DNA from: Bacillota bacterium
GTDB lineage: Bacteria; Bacillota; Clostridia; Lachnospirales; Lachnospiraceae
Length of the DNA stretch: 64,000 nt
Assembly: GCA_023435645.1 (NCBI GenBank)
Contig: JAEYRK010000001.1
Span: 1 to 64,000, forward strand
Reading direction: 5' to 3'
Shown: piece after piece, positions 50,748-60,774 of the stretch
Numbering within the stretch: position 1 is the stretch's first letter
Layout: each line of letters starts with the position of its first letter
The notes under the pieces: generated by a model
Database searches by the model: none
Told to the model about the DNA's origin: nothing
What the model saw: only the letters and a program-made list of their open reading frames with translations
Program-made: the position numbers and the translations under genes

Positions 50748-51158
50748 CTATCTTCTCTTTTCATCATTCAGTTCTGTTTCCAAGCGGACGATTTTCTTCT
50801 GGGTTTCATTAATTTCCTTCTTCAGATCCTCAATTTCCTTCTGGGCAGAACCAAGCTTCGTCTGGTGAGAGATTAATTCATGCTTCAAATCAAATATTTC
50901 ATTACTCTTTGCGTCATTCTCTGCTTCGATTTCTCGTACCTTCTGCAGGGCTTTATGATAATCATCCGCAATATTAATTTGGAGCAGTATATTTTTCAAG
51001 TCAGAATCCAAAAAGCGATAAGCATCCCTGTTTCGAAATTCATTATGCTTATTATTGATATAGGAAGCGATCTTCTGTAGATATTCTTCGCTTTCATATC
51101 CACTTAACGTATATCTTTTGTTATTAATGATAACCTCAATATCGTTAAACTTATTCAT
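50748..51158 (-). CDS. zapA: Cell division protein ZapA-like
   Basis: ZapA binds FtsZ and stabilises Z-rings. The 136-aa product begins MNKFNDIEVIINNKRYTLSGYESEEYLQKIASYINNKHNE, the ZapA N-terminal domain, and continues into a long coiled coil (residues 60-136). The start at 51158 follows GGGGGG; the frame to 51209 adds an atypical segment. The coiled coil is longer than in E. coli ZapA. Confidence 0.9.
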   Translation of the reverse strand: MNKFNDIEVIINNKRYTLSGYESEEYLQKIASYINNKHNEFRNRDAYRFLDSDLKNILLQINIADDYHKALQKVREIEAENDAKSNEIFDLKHELISHQTKLGSAQKEIEDLKKEINETQKKIVRLETELNDEKRR

Positions 51159-51312
51159 TCCATTAGCCCCCCATTTATCATTGGAAATCAGGAAGATGCC
51201 TTGCTCCATGATTCATATTATAACTGATGTCCTACCGATATACAAGCAGTCATCTTAAAGTCTTTTACCAACACCGAACGACTTCTCCCTCTTTTTACTC
51301 CTTATAGCTACC

Positions 51313-52308
51313 TTAACCCGGTAGCAATCCGATATGCTTATATGCTAGCTCCGATGCCACCCTGCCTCTCGGTGTCCTGAGAATTAAGCCGTTCTGAACC
51401 AGGTAGGGTTCATAGACCTCCTCAATGGTACCGACATCCTCCCCAATGGTGGTTGCCACAGCTTCTATTCCTACGGGGCCGCCGTTAAACTTCTCAATCA
51501 TCGTAACAAGGATCTCCCGATCGATGTGATCCAGGCCCAGCTTGTCCACCTCCAACAGATCCAGGGCAAATCTTGCTACCTCCTTTGTAATTCTTCCGTC
51601 ATATTTTACCTGGGCAAAGTCCCTTACCCTCTTCAGCAAGCGATTTGCCAATCGGGGTGTTCCTCTGGATCTTCTCGCCAGCTCCGTAGCACCCTCCTCG
51701 TCGATGCCCACCTGAAAAACCTCCGCAGAACGGAGTATGATATGCTTTAATTCCTCGATCGTATAAAATTCCAAACGGTTTACGACTCCGAAACGGTCCC
51801 TTAAGGGCGGTGTCAGCATACCGGCTCTTGTGGTTGCACCAACCAGCGTAAATTTCGGTAGCTCCAGGCGGATGGATTTCGCGGAAGCTCCCTTCCCTAT
51901 GACAATATCAATCGCATAATCCTCCATCGCAGGATAAAGAAGCTCCTCCACCTGGCGATTCAATCGGTGAATCTCATCTACAAATAAGACATCCCCCTCC
52001 TGAAGATTATTCAGTATTGCAGCCATTTCACCAGGCTTTTCTATGGCTGGCCCGGAGGTAATCTTAATATTTACTCCCATTTCATTGGCAATAATTCCTG
52101 CCAGGGTTGTCTTTCCCAATCCCGGAGGACCGAAGAAAAGCACATGATCCAGGGATTCCTTCCTTTGCTTCGCTGCTTCTATATAGACCTTTAAATTATC
52201 CTTAACCTTAGCCTGACCAATGTAATCATCAAGCAGCTGTGGTCTCAGCGTACCCTCCAGCTTTCTGTCCTCATCTAAGATTTCCGTTGTTATCATCCGC
52301 TTCGCCAT
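51313..52308 (-). CDS. ruvB: Holliday junction branch migration helicase RuvB
   Basis: RuvB is the hexameric AAA+ motor that moves Holliday junctions with RuvA. The 331-aa protein has LRPQLLDDYIGQAKVKDNLKVYIEAA, Walker A GPPGLGKTTLA, Walker B DVLFVDEIHRL, the sensor segment LVGATTRAGMLTPPLRDRFG and the winged-helix end TPRGRVASELAYKH. The start at 52308 follows GGAGA. It is 37 bp downstream of ruvA. Confidence 0.97.
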   Translation of the reverse strand: MAKRMITTEILDEDRKLEGTLRPQLLDDYIGQAKVKDNLKVYIEAAKQRKESLDHVLFFGPPGLGKTTLAGIIANEMGVNIKITSGPAIEKPGEMAAILNNLQEGDVLFVDEIHRLNRQVEELLYPAMEDYAIDIVIGKGASAKSIRLELPKFTLVGATTRAGMLTPPLRDRFGVVNRLEFYTIEELKHIILRSAEVFQVGIDEEGATELARRSRGTPRLANRLLKRVRDFAQVKYDGRITKEVARFALDLLEVDKLGLDHIDREILVTMIEKFNGGPVGIEAVATTIGEDVGTIEEVYEPYLVQNGLILRTPRGRVASELAYKHIGLLPG

Positions 52309-52345
52309 GCCATTCTCCATTTATCAGTAAACTGTAATTATAGTA

Positions 52346-52951
52346 TTACATTTTCCTTAAGCAGAGCTTCAAAATCTGCTCTGAGGTCATATCCTCTGTG
52401 ATGTCCACCTGATTTACAATCCTCATGGCATCCGATCCGGAGTATCCCAGAACAGTCAGGGCCTGGATTGCTTCCTCCTTCTTACCGAAGATACCGGCTC
52501 CCTCCCTCTGTTCGGACTGGTTCATCAGCTTCTGTTCAAAGGCAGTTTCCAGCTTGAATTTATCCTTCAGCTCCAATATCATTTTGCTCGCTGTCTTGCT
52601 TCCTATCCCCGGTGCCTTAGCAATGGTCTTCGCATCCTCTGCCAGAACCGCAAAGCGGATATCGTCCGCGGAAATAGAGGATAGAATTCCCAGGGCACCC
52701 TTTGGACCAATCCCATTGACTGTAATCAGGAGCTTAAACATCTCCAGATCATCCTTGGTTAAGAAGCCAAACAGGCTGATGGCATCCTCCCTTACATGGA
52801 GGTAAGTATAAAGCTTCACAGCAGTGCCTCTGGAGGGCAGCTCCATGATCGAGGAGGAGGGTAAATAAACCTCATAACCAATATTACCCGTCTCAAGAAC
52901 CACATAATTTTCTTTGATTTCTGCCAGTTCCCCCTTCAGATATCCAATCAT
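52346..52951 (-). CDS. ruvA: Holliday junction DNA-binding protein RuvA
   Basis: The 201-aa protein has the OB-fold domain (MIGYLKGELAEIKENYVVLETGNIGYEV), tandem helix-hairpin-helix motifs (LLITVNGIGPKGALGIL and IAKAPGIGSKTASKMILEL) and the C-terminal RuvB-binding domain (EAIQALTVLGYSGSDAMRIV). It forms an operon with ruvB. Confidence 0.97.
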   Translation of the reverse strand: MIGYLKGELAEIKENYVVLETGNIGYEVYLPSSSIMELPSRGTAVKLYTYLHVREDAISLFGFLTKDDLEMFKLLITVNGIGPKGALGILSSISADDIRFAVLAEDAKTIAKAPGIGSKTASKMILELKDKFKLETAFEQKLMNQSEQREGAGIFGKKEEAIQALTVLGYSGSDAMRIVNQVDITEDMTSEQILKLCLRKM

Positions 52952-53095
52952 CCTGTCACCTCATTCTTTCCGGCTTCACCGGAAGCTTCTCATTCTCTTA
53001 TCTACAACATCTTTCATACCGATTTGTTCCCTGATTCTATCACCTAATAGTATACTTACTCACTCTCTGATCCTTCTCTTCACCCTTGTTACCTA

Positions 53096-53347
53096 TTATT
53101 CGGGCAGCCTCTCAAAATGTCCCCTTGAGATATTCAGCCTGCCCTCCTTCAGATAATTCAAAACCTCAAAGGCGGTAATCCCAAGCGCCTCCGATATTTG
53201 CAGAGCATTGCTGTTCGGATATTCCTTAAGATAAGCCTCGATATCATCAAAATGGTCATCATCCACCTTCCTGCAGGTCTCACAGGTATAGGCCTTTAAA
53301 CGGGACCGAAATACCTTATGGCAGTGCTTACATACATTTGTATACAT
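53096..53347 (-). CDS. Small zinc-ribbon protein, flagellar-operon TIGR03826/YvyF-like
   Basis: An 83-aa protein with two CxxC pairs (CKHCHKVF, CETCRK) and a helix-turn-helix-like C-terminus (ALQISEALGITAFEVLNYLKEGRL). The layout resembles the YvyF/TIGR03826 family. No flagellar genes are in the window. Its function is unknown. Confidence 0.75.
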   Translation of the reverse strand: MYTNVCKHCHKVFRSRLKAYTCETCRKVDDDHFDDIEAYLKEYPNSNALQISEALGITAFEVLNYLKEGRLNISRGHFERLPE

Positions 53348-53524
53348 GGCTGGCTGACTCCTTTCTGATTACCCATCCCTGCTATCCTTCAATATCCCCT
53401 GATTCACTCCTTACAAGTAATACCTGAATCATCACCTAAAACATCCCTTAGGAAGCATCACCTGATGCTGCACCTGAGAAATTCCAATTCTCATCCTCGG
53501 GCCCCTCCATAGGACAGGCTATAC

Positions 53525-55990
53525 TTACATCAAGGTTGAAAATAAATTCAATACCATCTGGTACAGCTTCATCAGTAAGGGCCTATTTCTCCATTCCTCA
53601 TAGGTTACCTCCTGGCATTCCTCCATTGTTTTCAATAAATCCATGCGAATGGTATTGGTTACCTCCCGGTTACAGATCCATACACCGCATTCATACTGGA
53701 GGTGGAAGCTTCGATAATCCATGTTAATGGTTCCTACGATGGCAGAATCCTCACTGATGATTGTCTTGGCATGGATAAAGCCCGGTTTGTATTCAAAGAT
53801 ACGGACCCCTGACTTTAACAGCCGACCATAGTTATAATTCGTCAGCAGCTTCACATTCTTCTTATCCGGGATGTAGGGTGTAATGATTCGGACATCAATT
53901 CCACTGACGGCAGCCGTAACCAGTGCATCCCTCATATCATCTTCAATTATAAGATAAGGTGTTGTAATGTACAATACCTTCTTCGCGTAATATATCATCT
54001 GCTTATAGATATTCTCAACCGGATTCTTCGGGTTATTTGCAGGTCCATCCACGAGGATATGGCAGAAGACCTCATTCTCCTCGAAGACCTTCGTTGGCCG
54101 GAAGGCCTCATAATCGATTGCTTCCACACCATCGGAGGATGCCTCCCACATCTGAAGGAAGGCTACGGTTAGTCCCCATACTGCATCCCCTGTCACCTTC
54201 ACTGCATTGTCCTTCCAGACCCCGAACCGCTGAACCAGATTTACATATTCATCAGCAAGATTCATACCACCGGTGAAGCCGATATTTCCATCAATAACAA
54301 TTATTTTCTGATGGGAACGGTAATTCATATAAAGCTTATCGGTATACTTATGGATCGGATTAAATACCCGGATTTCAAAGCCTTCGCTTTCGAGGCTTTT
54401 TTTGAAATTCCTCGGTGTCCTAAGCATTGCTCCGAAATCATCATAGAGAAACATGACCCTGACCTTCTGGGATATTTTCTTAAGAAGCAATGCATGCATT
54501 CTGTCCCATAACGCTCCTTCCCCTACGATATAGAAGTTCATCAGGATAAAATGCTCTGCCTTCTCCATCTCTTCAAAAATGGCTTCAAAGGTATCCTCTG
54601 CCATCGGGTAATATTCGATTTTATTATTCTTATATAAGGGTAGGTGATTGGCATCCAGGTATCTGGTCATCCGGCTCTTAGTCGGGTATTTTGCTTCAAA
54701 CTCCCTCATAACCTCAGGCTGGCGCTGCAGAAATTGATTACCCCTCGATAGCTTCTGAAGAATCGATCGGTGAATTTTCTTCCCCCTTCGATTGCCCCAA
54801 AGTATGAACATAAGAAAACCCGTTATCGGCAGGATGGCAATGATGCAGATCCAACTAATCTTATAGGAAACATTCCGGTCATCATTGACCAGTGCAATAA
54901 TAATAATGATACTAAGGACCTGTAATGTATAATACAGATATACGGAAAAGCCTCTTAAGCTATAGGTAAAATAAAAAATTAATACAAACTGTAATAATAC
55001 AAAAAGCCCCACGATCGTAGCACGGAGAAAGCCACTTAAATAGCCCTTGATTCTTCCGGTCATCTCTTCTCTTGTATCAATTCTCAACATCTTTACCCCT
55101 TTCATGAACAGCCTTTCTTTTAGATCATATAGCGCTGTTTCCCGCTTGCCTGCCTTCATGCTAGGAAAGGCTTTTAGGATACGGATATATATCTTTTTCA
55201 TGGACAGCGACTGATAGCGATGCAATAATTCCTTCATTCCTGCTACCGCTTCCTGTCCTGTACCCTTATTCTCCTGCTTCCTGTGACCGGCGATATGATG
55301 GAGCTTTGAATCCAAGGAGGTCTTCAGCTCCGTGAATATCCCTGACAGATGGAGGCCGGTTAGCTTCTCTCTGATCTCTTCCTTCGTGTCGTATAGTCTG
55401 GCAATGAAGGCATACTCTAGGAGCTCCTCCCTTAATACGGTAAGCCTCTTCAGAAGGAGATCAAACTTCACGGTGTAGATGGTCGTAATTATAATATCGA
55501 CAAGAAACAGAACGAATATAACATATCCTGTGATTTCTCCGATTCTCCTGGGTATCAGGCGAATCATCCAATGTATCCCCGGTTGAAATAGCTGAAGCAT
55601 CAATACGGAATAGAAACCCCATAGAAGGGATACCGAAAGACAGATCCTCCCCTGCAAATGAAAGCGGTAGCTAGAATAATCCCACCAGCGGGTATGAAAC
55701 AGCAGCTCCATCATCACAGAGGTAACATACTCCAGCACTGTCGCCAGGATGCAGCTACCTATGAATAAGAGAAGCAGCTGATCACGGTAGTCCCAGAAGA
55801 TCAGATAGATCATAACTCCTCCGCTACCATAGATCGGTAGAATCGGCCCATTGAGGAAGCCTCGGTTTACAAAGCTTCTTTTTCTTATAGATACCAATAG
55901 ACTTTCATAGCACCAGCCTATGAAGCTGTAGATCATGAATATGTAGAACATCTGATAAAATTCTTCTCCGAAAAAGTTAATCTCCCACAT
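53525..55990 (-). CDS. Fusion of CmpB-type membrane domain (PF06541) with cardiolipin synthase
   Basis: A single 821-aa frame. Residues about 10-190 form a polytopic domain of the putative ABC transporter permease CmpB family (FMIYSFIGWCYESLLVSIRKRSFVNRGFLNGPILPIYG ... WWDYSSYRFHLQGRICL). A charged helical linker (190-310) leads to a typical cardiolipin synthase: transmembrane pair, then two phospholipase D motifs, HQKIIVIDGNIGFTGG near 585 and HAKTIISEDSAIVGTINMD near 765. The start at 55990 is preceded by AGAAGGA; a longer frame to 56071 exists. The cls part makes cardiolipin from phosphatidylglycerol. Linking it to a CmpB-like domain is unusual in my experience. Confidence 0.87.
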   Translation of the reverse strand: MWEINFFGEEFYQMFYIFMIYSFIGWCYESLLVSIRKRSFVNRGFLNGPILPIYGSGGVMIYLIFWDYRDQLLLLFIGSCILATVLEYVTSVMMELLFHTRWWDYSSYRFHLQGRICLSVSLLWGFYSVLMLQLFQPGIHWMIRLIPRRIGEITGYVIFVLFLVDIIITTIYTVKFDLLLKRLTVLREELLEYAFIARLYDTKEEIREKLTGLHLSGIFTELKTSLDSKLHHIAGHRKQENKGTGQEAVAGMKELLHRYQSLSMKKIYIRILKAFPSMKAGKRETALYDLKERLFMKGVKMLRIDTREEMTGRIKGYLSGFLRATIVGLFVLLQFVLIFYFTYSLRGFSVYLYYTLQVLSIIIIIALVNDDRNVSYKISWICIIAILPITGFLMFILWGNRRGKKIHRSILQKLSRGNQFLQRQPEVMREFEAKYPTKSRMTRYLDANHLPLYKNNKIEYYPMAEDTFEAIFEEMEKAEHFILMNFYIVGEGALWDRMHALLLKKISQKVRVMFLYDDFGAMLRTPRNFKKSLESEGFEIRVFNPIHKYTDKLYMNYRSHQKIIVIDGNIGFTGGMNLADEYVNLVQRFGVWKDNAVKVTGDAVWGLTVAFLQMWEASSDGVEAIDYEAFRPTKVFEENEVFCHILVDGPANNPKNPVENIYKQMIYYAKKVLYITTPYLIIEDDMRDALVTAAVSGIDVRIITPYIPDKKNVKLLTNYNYGRLLKSGVRIFEYKPGFIHAKTIISEDSAIVGTINMDYRSFHLQYECGVWICNREVTNTIRMDLLKTMEECQEVTYEEWRNRPLLMKLYQMVLNLFSTLM

Positions 55991-56151
55991 CCGTCGATTC
56001 CTTCTCCCTTCTGCAATTATCCCATGTTCAAGCCATGATACCCTATGGATAATTTTATCATACCAGAACATTTAGTAAAGCATATAATTCTAAAATTTTT
56101 ATCAAATTTCATTTCCTACATCCATTACCAAAATACTCCTTCCATTATTCT

Positions 56152-56180
56152 TTGACTTGGTGTTTACCGCAGCTTATGGT
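56152..56180 (+). promoter_or_regulatory. Promoter of the YprB-like exonuclease gene
   Basis: TTGACT (56152-56157) and TATGGT (56175-56180) are spaced 17 bp. A leader of about 180 nt precedes the start at 56365; the region shows no gene. Confidence 0.5.
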
Positions 56181-56364
56181 AAAATAACTGTAATCACGAA
56201 TATTTATTTGAGTTTCTTCATCACTTGCTATTCGATTCGAGCTTTTTTATAATTACTTTAGATAATTGTGAGGCCTTAGACATGTATGTTCGGTACATAC
56301 ACCAGAGCCATGTTCAAAAGCCGAGGTTAAGCGAATATTTACTTGCCGGAAAGGAGATATCAAT

Positions 56365-57501
56365 ATGATCATCAGAGATTTCCCTGTGGAGCTGACTCTG
56401 CAATATCCGCTGGACATCAAATACGACCTTGAAAAGACTGTATTTTTTGATATTGAAACCACCGGGTTTGCTGCTGAAACTACTTATCTGTATCTGATCG
56501 GATGTGTCTACCATAAGGCAGGCAGCTTTCATATGCTCCAATGGTTTTCCGAGGAGCTGAAGGAGGAAGTGAAAATCATTTCCCTCTTCTTCGAATTTCT
56601 GAAGAATTATGAGGTGTTCATTCATTACAATGGCTCCGGCTTTGATATCCCCTATCTACAGAAGAAAATTGCGCATTATCAGCTTCCCTATTCCTTTGAT
56701 GCTCTGACAAGCATTGATCTGTATCAAAGAATTACTCCGATCAAGAAGCTGTTAAAACTTAGTAATTACAAGCAAAAATCCATAGAAGCCTTTCTTCAGG
56801 TAGCCAGAGAGGATAGCTCGGACGGCGGAGATCTGATCCAGGTTTATCAGGGATATCTGGGGAAGAGGCAAATCGAGAAGCTGCGAAGGGTTAGAAATGC
56901 TCCCAAGGAATCCACTGCTGTGACAGATGCAGAGGAGCTATTACATACCCTGCTGCTTCATAATGAGGATGATGTCAAGGGACTGGTACAGATCCTGCCG
57001 ATCCTTTTTTATACGGATCTCTTCCATAAGCCCTTCCGTATTCTTCAGGCCGGCATTACAGGGGATAAGCTCTCCATACGATTGGAGCTCTCCTTCTCCC
57101 TGCCGGCTCAGGTTAGCTATGGGAATGACCTGTTTTATCTGAATGCCCATGATAAATCTGCCCTCCTGACCGTCCTGGTTTATGAGGGTGAGTTGAAATA
57201 CTTTTATGATAATTACAGGGATTATTATTATCTACCGGAGGAGGATACAGCCATTCATAAAAGTCTGGCCCTGTTTGTAGATAAGGAATTCCGTCAGAAG
57301 GCGAAGCCTTCCAATTGTTATACGAGAAAGCAGGGGGTTTTTGCCCCCTTATATGACCCGATTCTTTCACCGGTCTTTAAGCAGAGCCTTCAGGATAAGC
57401 TATCCTTCATTGAAGTCCATACGGATTTCCTCCTTCAGGAGAAGAATTTGGAATTATACATTCACCATATCCTTAAGTATATGATAACGGGTAAGCCCTA
57501 A
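56365..57501 (+). CDS. YprB-like RNase H-fold exonuclease
   Basis: A 378-aa protein of the ribonuclease H-like YprB family, probable 3'-5' DNA exonuclease. The acidic motif VFFDIETTGF near residue 28 is the DEDD-type first motif, with IHYNGSGFDIPYLQKKI near 95 and a second acidic cluster HNEDDVKGL near 200. The C-terminal half is less conserved. AAAGGAGAT precedes the ATG. In Bacillus yprB is linked to a DEAD helicase (yprA), which is absent here. Confidence 0.85.
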   Translation: MIIRDFPVELTLQYPLDIKYDLEKTVFFDIETTGFAAETTYLYLIGCVYHKAGSFHMLQWFSEELKEEVKIISLFFEFLKNYEVFIHYNGSGFDIPYLQKKIAHYQLPYSFDALTSIDLYQRITPIKKLLKLSNYKQKSIEAFLQVAREDSSDGGDLIQVYQGYLGKRQIEKLRRVRNAPKESTAVTDAEELLHTLLLHNEDDVKGLVQILPILFYTDLFHKPFRILQAGITGDKLSIRLELSFSLPAQVSYGNDLFYLNAHDKSALLTVLVYEGELKYFYDNYRDYYYLPEEDTAIHKSLALFVDKEFRQKAKPSNCYTRKQGVFAPLYDPILSPVFKQSLQDKLSFIEVHTDFLLQEKNLELYIHHILKYMITGKP

Positions 57502-57558
57502 GGACTTACCCGTTACGAAAAAAGGCTTCCCAGTATTATCCGGGAAGCCTTACTTTTA
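57487..57558. terminator. Tandem hairpins; bidirectional terminator between exonuclease and rpmF
   Basis: ACGGGTAAG/CTTACCCGT (57487-57495, 57505-57513) lies over the stop codon. AAGGCTTCCC/GGGAAGCCTT (57522-57531, 57542-57551) follows. The second has a T-rich tail on both strands, so it serves both convergent genes. Confidence 0.8.
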
Positions 57559-57561
57559 CTG

Positions 57562-57744
57562 TTATTCAGCCTGGGGAAGGATCTCCTTCTTGTTATAAGA
57601 ACCACAGGCCTTACATACTCTATGGGGAACCATGAGCTCTCCGCATTTGCTGCACTTAACCAAATTCGGAGCAGTCATTTTCCAATTAGCTCTACGGCTG
57701 TCTCTTCTTGCTTTAGATATTTTACCCTTAGGACAAATAGACAT
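57562..57744 (-). CDS. rpmF: 50S ribosomal protein L32
   Basis: A 60-aa L32 protein with KGKISKARRDSRRANWKM and the zinc-type CSKCGELMVPHRVCKACG motif. I start it at 57744 (MSICPKGK). It follows yceD directly, the usual pairing. Confidence 0.95.
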   Translation of the reverse strand: MSICPKGKISKARRDSRRANWKMTAPNLVKCSKCGELMVPHRVCKACGSYNKKEILPQAE

Positions 57745-57746
57745 AG

Positions 57747-58274
57747 TCACACCTCCTTAAAATTGTTAAATATATCTCGGATTACTGACATTCTGGGATC
57801 ATATTCCGTATTATCACAGTGACAGGTTTCCTCGTTCAGATTCAAGCCACAGGACTTGCAAATTCCTTTACAATCCTCACTGCACAATAGCCTCATCGGA
57901 AAACCCAACAAAATCTCATCATAGATTAATAGGTCTACATCCAGATTGTATCCAATAATATAATTTGTTTCATCCAAGCCTTCTGCCCGCTCTTCCGCCG
58001 TCAGGTTAAAATCAACCTCTTTGGAGATATGAATATCCATCGGATAGGTCAGCTTCTTTAGGCATCTGCCGCAGAATAAGGATAAAGAAATATTCGTACC
58101 GCCCTCTATCAATACCATCCTGTTTCCGAGATTAGTAATTGTAAGATCAACAACGTTCTTCTCAGCAAACTCATAAGAATTCCCTTGAAATACGAACCTT
58201 TCCATCTCTATGGGAGCTTGGATACGCTCAACTTTTTCCTTCGTGGTCATGATCTCTGATAATGATATTAGCAT
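57747..58274 (-). CDS. yceD: YceD/DUF177 family protein
   Basis: A 175-aa protein of the YceD/DUF177 family, thought to act in large ribosomal subunit rRNA processing. Cysteine pairs (FCGRCLKKL; CSEDCKGICKSCGLNLNEETCHC) could bind zinc. It begins MLISLSEIMTTKEKVERIQ and is followed by rpmF with a 2-bp gap, the conserved order. Confidence 0.9.
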   Translation of the reverse strand: MLISLSEIMTTKEKVERIQAPIEMERFVFQGNSYEFAEKNVVDLTITNLGNRMVLIEGGTNISLSLFCGRCLKKLTYPMDIHISKEVDFNLTAEERAEGLDETNYIIGYNLDVDLLIYDEILLGFPMRLLCSEDCKGICKSCGLNLNEETCHCDNTEYDPRMSVIRDIFNNFKEV

Positions 58275-58401
58275 GATAGTCTCCGAATATCTGATGTAAA
58301 GCTTACCCAGAGCTTGCTCTGTAAAAGAATCTCTTCACCCTGCAAGCATTTGCCATATCTCTTAGCAAAAGCTTCTTTGTAATCTTTACGCACTATATTG
58401 T

Positions 58402-58430
58402 ATTATAACTAGTAGCTACCTGTTTGTCAA
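58402..58430 (-). promoter_or_regulatory. Consensus sigma-A promoter for yceD-rpmF
   Basis: TTGACA (plus-strand TGTCAA, 58425-58430) and TATAAT (58402-58407) are exact consensus boxes 17 bp apart, consistent with a strong ribosomal protein operon. A weak stem for the ackA end (CAGTAAA/TTTACTG) lies at 58449-58477. Confidence 0.85.
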
Positions 58431-58498
58431 CGAAAAAATATATACCTGCTGGCAGTAAAAAGAAAATTTACTGTCAGATACTCAGTTATCTATTCAAA

Positions 58499-59689
58499 TT
58501 ATAGCAGAGCAACTGTCTCTCTGGCAATCGCCAACTCCTCATTGGTAGGGATAATTGCTACCTTCACCTTGGAATCCGGTGTAGTCAGCATCGTTTCCTT
58601 CCCTCTTGCCTTATTGGCCTCCAGATCAATGGTGATACCAAGATAACCTAAATATTCACACACCTCTGCTCTTACCTTATGGTCATTTTCGCCTACACCT
58701 GCAGTAAATGCAATGGCATCTACGCCATTCATCGCCGCTACATAGCCGCCGATGTATTTAGCTACACGGTATACAAACACATCAAATGCAATTCTTGCCA
58801 GCTCATTACCGGTATCCATTGCTGCATTAATGTCCCTGAAATCACTGGAGACATTGGACATTCCCTGTACACCGGACTGCTTATTCAGCAGGTTCATAAT
58901 CTCATCGATGTTCTTATTCTCTTTCTTGGAGATGAACTCGATAATGGAGGGATCAATATCACCACTTCTGGTGCCCATAACCAGACCGGATAGAGGGGTA
59001 AAGCCCATGCTGGTATCTATGGATTTACCGTTCAGTACAGCAGTGATGCTGGCCCCATTGCCCAGATGGCATACAATAATCTTGGAATTCTCAATATTCA
59101 GACCACAGTATTCCGCGGTACGCTTTGATACGAAGCTGTGGCTTGTTCCATGAAAGCCGTATTTTCTGATCTTATAGTTATCATAATACTGTACAGGTAG
59201 CCCATACAGGTATGCCTTCGCAGGCATGGTCTGATGGAAGGCTGTATCAAAAACTGCAACCATCGGAACACCCTTCATCAGGCTCTCACAGGCACGGATA
59301 CCGATCAGGTTCGCCGGGTTATGAAGGGGTGCCAGATCATTACATTCTTCAATCGCTGTAATAACCTCTTCGTTGATGATCGTAGACTTAGCAAACTTCT
59401 CACCGCCATGAACCACTCTATGTCCGACAGCACCAATCTCTGACAGATCTGCAATCACTCCATGATTCTTATCTGTTAAGGCATCCAGAACCATCTGAAC
59501 TGCTACCTCATGGTTTGGCATGGAGGCCTCAATTACAATTTTATCTCCCTCCCCGGGAGTATGCTTCAGGACACTGATTTCCTGTCCGATTCTTTCACAG
59601 ATACCTACCGCCAATGCTTTCTCCGTATCTGAATCAATCAGCTGATATTTTAATGATGAGCTTCCGCAATTTATTACTAGTACCTTCAT
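58499..59689 (-). CDS. ackA: Acetate kinase
   Basis: AckA converts acetyl phosphate and ADP to acetate and ATP, the main fermentative ATP step. The 396-aa protein has the motifs VINCGSSSLKYQL at the start, VGHRVVHGGEKF near 85, FDTAFHQTMP near 150, YGFHGTSHSFVS near 175 and CHLGNGASITAV near 210. GGAGG lies 8 nt before the ATG at 59689. It is 15 bp downstream of pta. Confidence 0.97.
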   Translation of the reverse strand: MKVLVINCGSSSLKYQLIDSDTEKALAVGICERIGQEISVLKHTPGEGDKIVIEASMPNHEVAVQMVLDALTDKNHGVIADLSEIGAVGHRVVHGGEKFAKSTIINEEVITAIEECNDLAPLHNPANLIGIRACESLMKGVPMVAVFDTAFHQTMPAKAYLYGLPVQYYDNYKIRKYGFHGTSHSFVSKRTAEYCGLNIENSKIIVCHLGNGASITAVLNGKSIDTSMGFTPLSGLVMGTRSGDIDPSIIEFISKKENKNIDEIMNLLNKQSGVQGMSNVSSDFRDINAAMDTGNELARIAFDVFVYRVAKYIGGYVAAMNGVDAIAFTAGVGENDHKVRAEVCEYLGYLGITIDLEANKARGKETMLTTPDSKVKVAIIPTNEELAIARETVALL

Positions 59690-59704
59690 TTTCTTTTCCT
59701 CCAC

Positions 59705-60703
59705 CTACTTTACTGCTGAAGCTTGAACAGCAGTGATTGCTACAACGCCAACGATGTCATTGGCAGAACAGCCTCTGGACAAATCATTTACAGGCTTTGA
59801 AATGCCTTGGGTAATCGGTCCGTAAGCCTCTGCCTTAGCAAGTCTCTCAACAATCTTATATGAGATATTACCTGAATCTAAATCGGGGAAAACAAGTACA
59901 TTTGCCTTACCGGCCACTTTACTGCCCGGCGCCTTGGAAGCTCCGATCGCAGGAACGATGGCTGCATCCAGCTGGAATTCACCGTCCAGATTAACCTCAG
60001 GATATAGCTCCTTCGCAATTCTGGTTGCTTCCACCACCTTATCCACATCAGGATGCTTTGCACTTCCCTTAGAGGAATGGGATAACATCGCCACAACGGG
60101 CTCCTTTTCTACCAGTAGCTCAAAGCTCTTGGCACTGCTGCCTGCAATTGCTGCCAGCTCCTCTGAATTCGGGTTCTGATTAAGGCCACAATCAGCAAAG
60201 ACAAAGGCACCATCAGCCCCAAATTCACAATTGGGAACTACCATCAAGAAGAAAGCAGAAACCAGCTTCGTTCCTGGTGCTGTCTTTAAAATCTGAAGGG
60301 CAGGTCGTAAGGTATCTGCAGTGGAGTGAATTGCTCCGGATACCAGGCCGTCTGCATCCCCGGTCTTTACCATCATCATACCAAAATACTGGTAGTCCTT
60401 TGTCAGCAGCTCTCTTGCTTCCTCCGGTGTCATTCCTTTGCTCTTTCTCAGTTCAACAAACTGATCCACATAGGACTGCAGCTTGTCTGTATGGTTAGGG
60501 TCAACCACTGTTGCCTTGGATAGATCCAGACCCTGTGCGTTTTTAGCAATTTCTTCGCTGCTACCGATTAATACGATATTGGAAACTCCTTCAGCGAGAA
60601 TTGTGTGTGCAGCCTCAAGTACTCTTCTGTCACTTGTCTCCGGCAACACGATTGTCTTCATGTTTTTCCTTGCTCTTTCTTTGATTACATCAATAAATCC
60701 CAT
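59705..60703 (-). CDS. pta: Phosphate acetyltransferase
   Basis: Pta makes acetyl phosphate from acetyl-CoA. The 332-aa short-form enzyme has VLPETSDRRVLEAAHTI, GDADGLVSGAIHSTADTLRPALQI and the C-terminal GPITQGISKPVNDLSRG. It lacks the N-terminal DRTGG domain of the enterobacterial form. It forms an operon with ackA. Confidence 0.96.
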   Translation of the reverse strand: MGFIDVIKERARKNMKTIVLPETSDRRVLEAAHTILAEGVSNIVLIGSSEEIAKNAQGLDLSKATVVDPNHTDKLQSYVDQFVELRKSKGMTPEEARELLTKDYQYFGMMMVKTGDADGLVSGAIHSTADTLRPALQILKTAPGTKLVSAFFLMVVPNCEFGADGAFVFADCGLNQNPNSEELAAIAGSSAKSFELLVEKEPVVAMLSHSSKGSAKHPDVDKVVEATRIAKELYPEVNLDGEFQLDAAIVPAIGASKAPGSKVAGKANVLVFPDLDSGNISYKIVERLAKAEAYGPITQGISKPVNDLSRGCSANDIVGVVAITAVQASAVK

Positions 60704-60774
60704 GATGTTTTCTCCTTCCTAACATCTTAGTACAGAATTAGTATATACATATTATCGTAAAACCCATAAATTTT

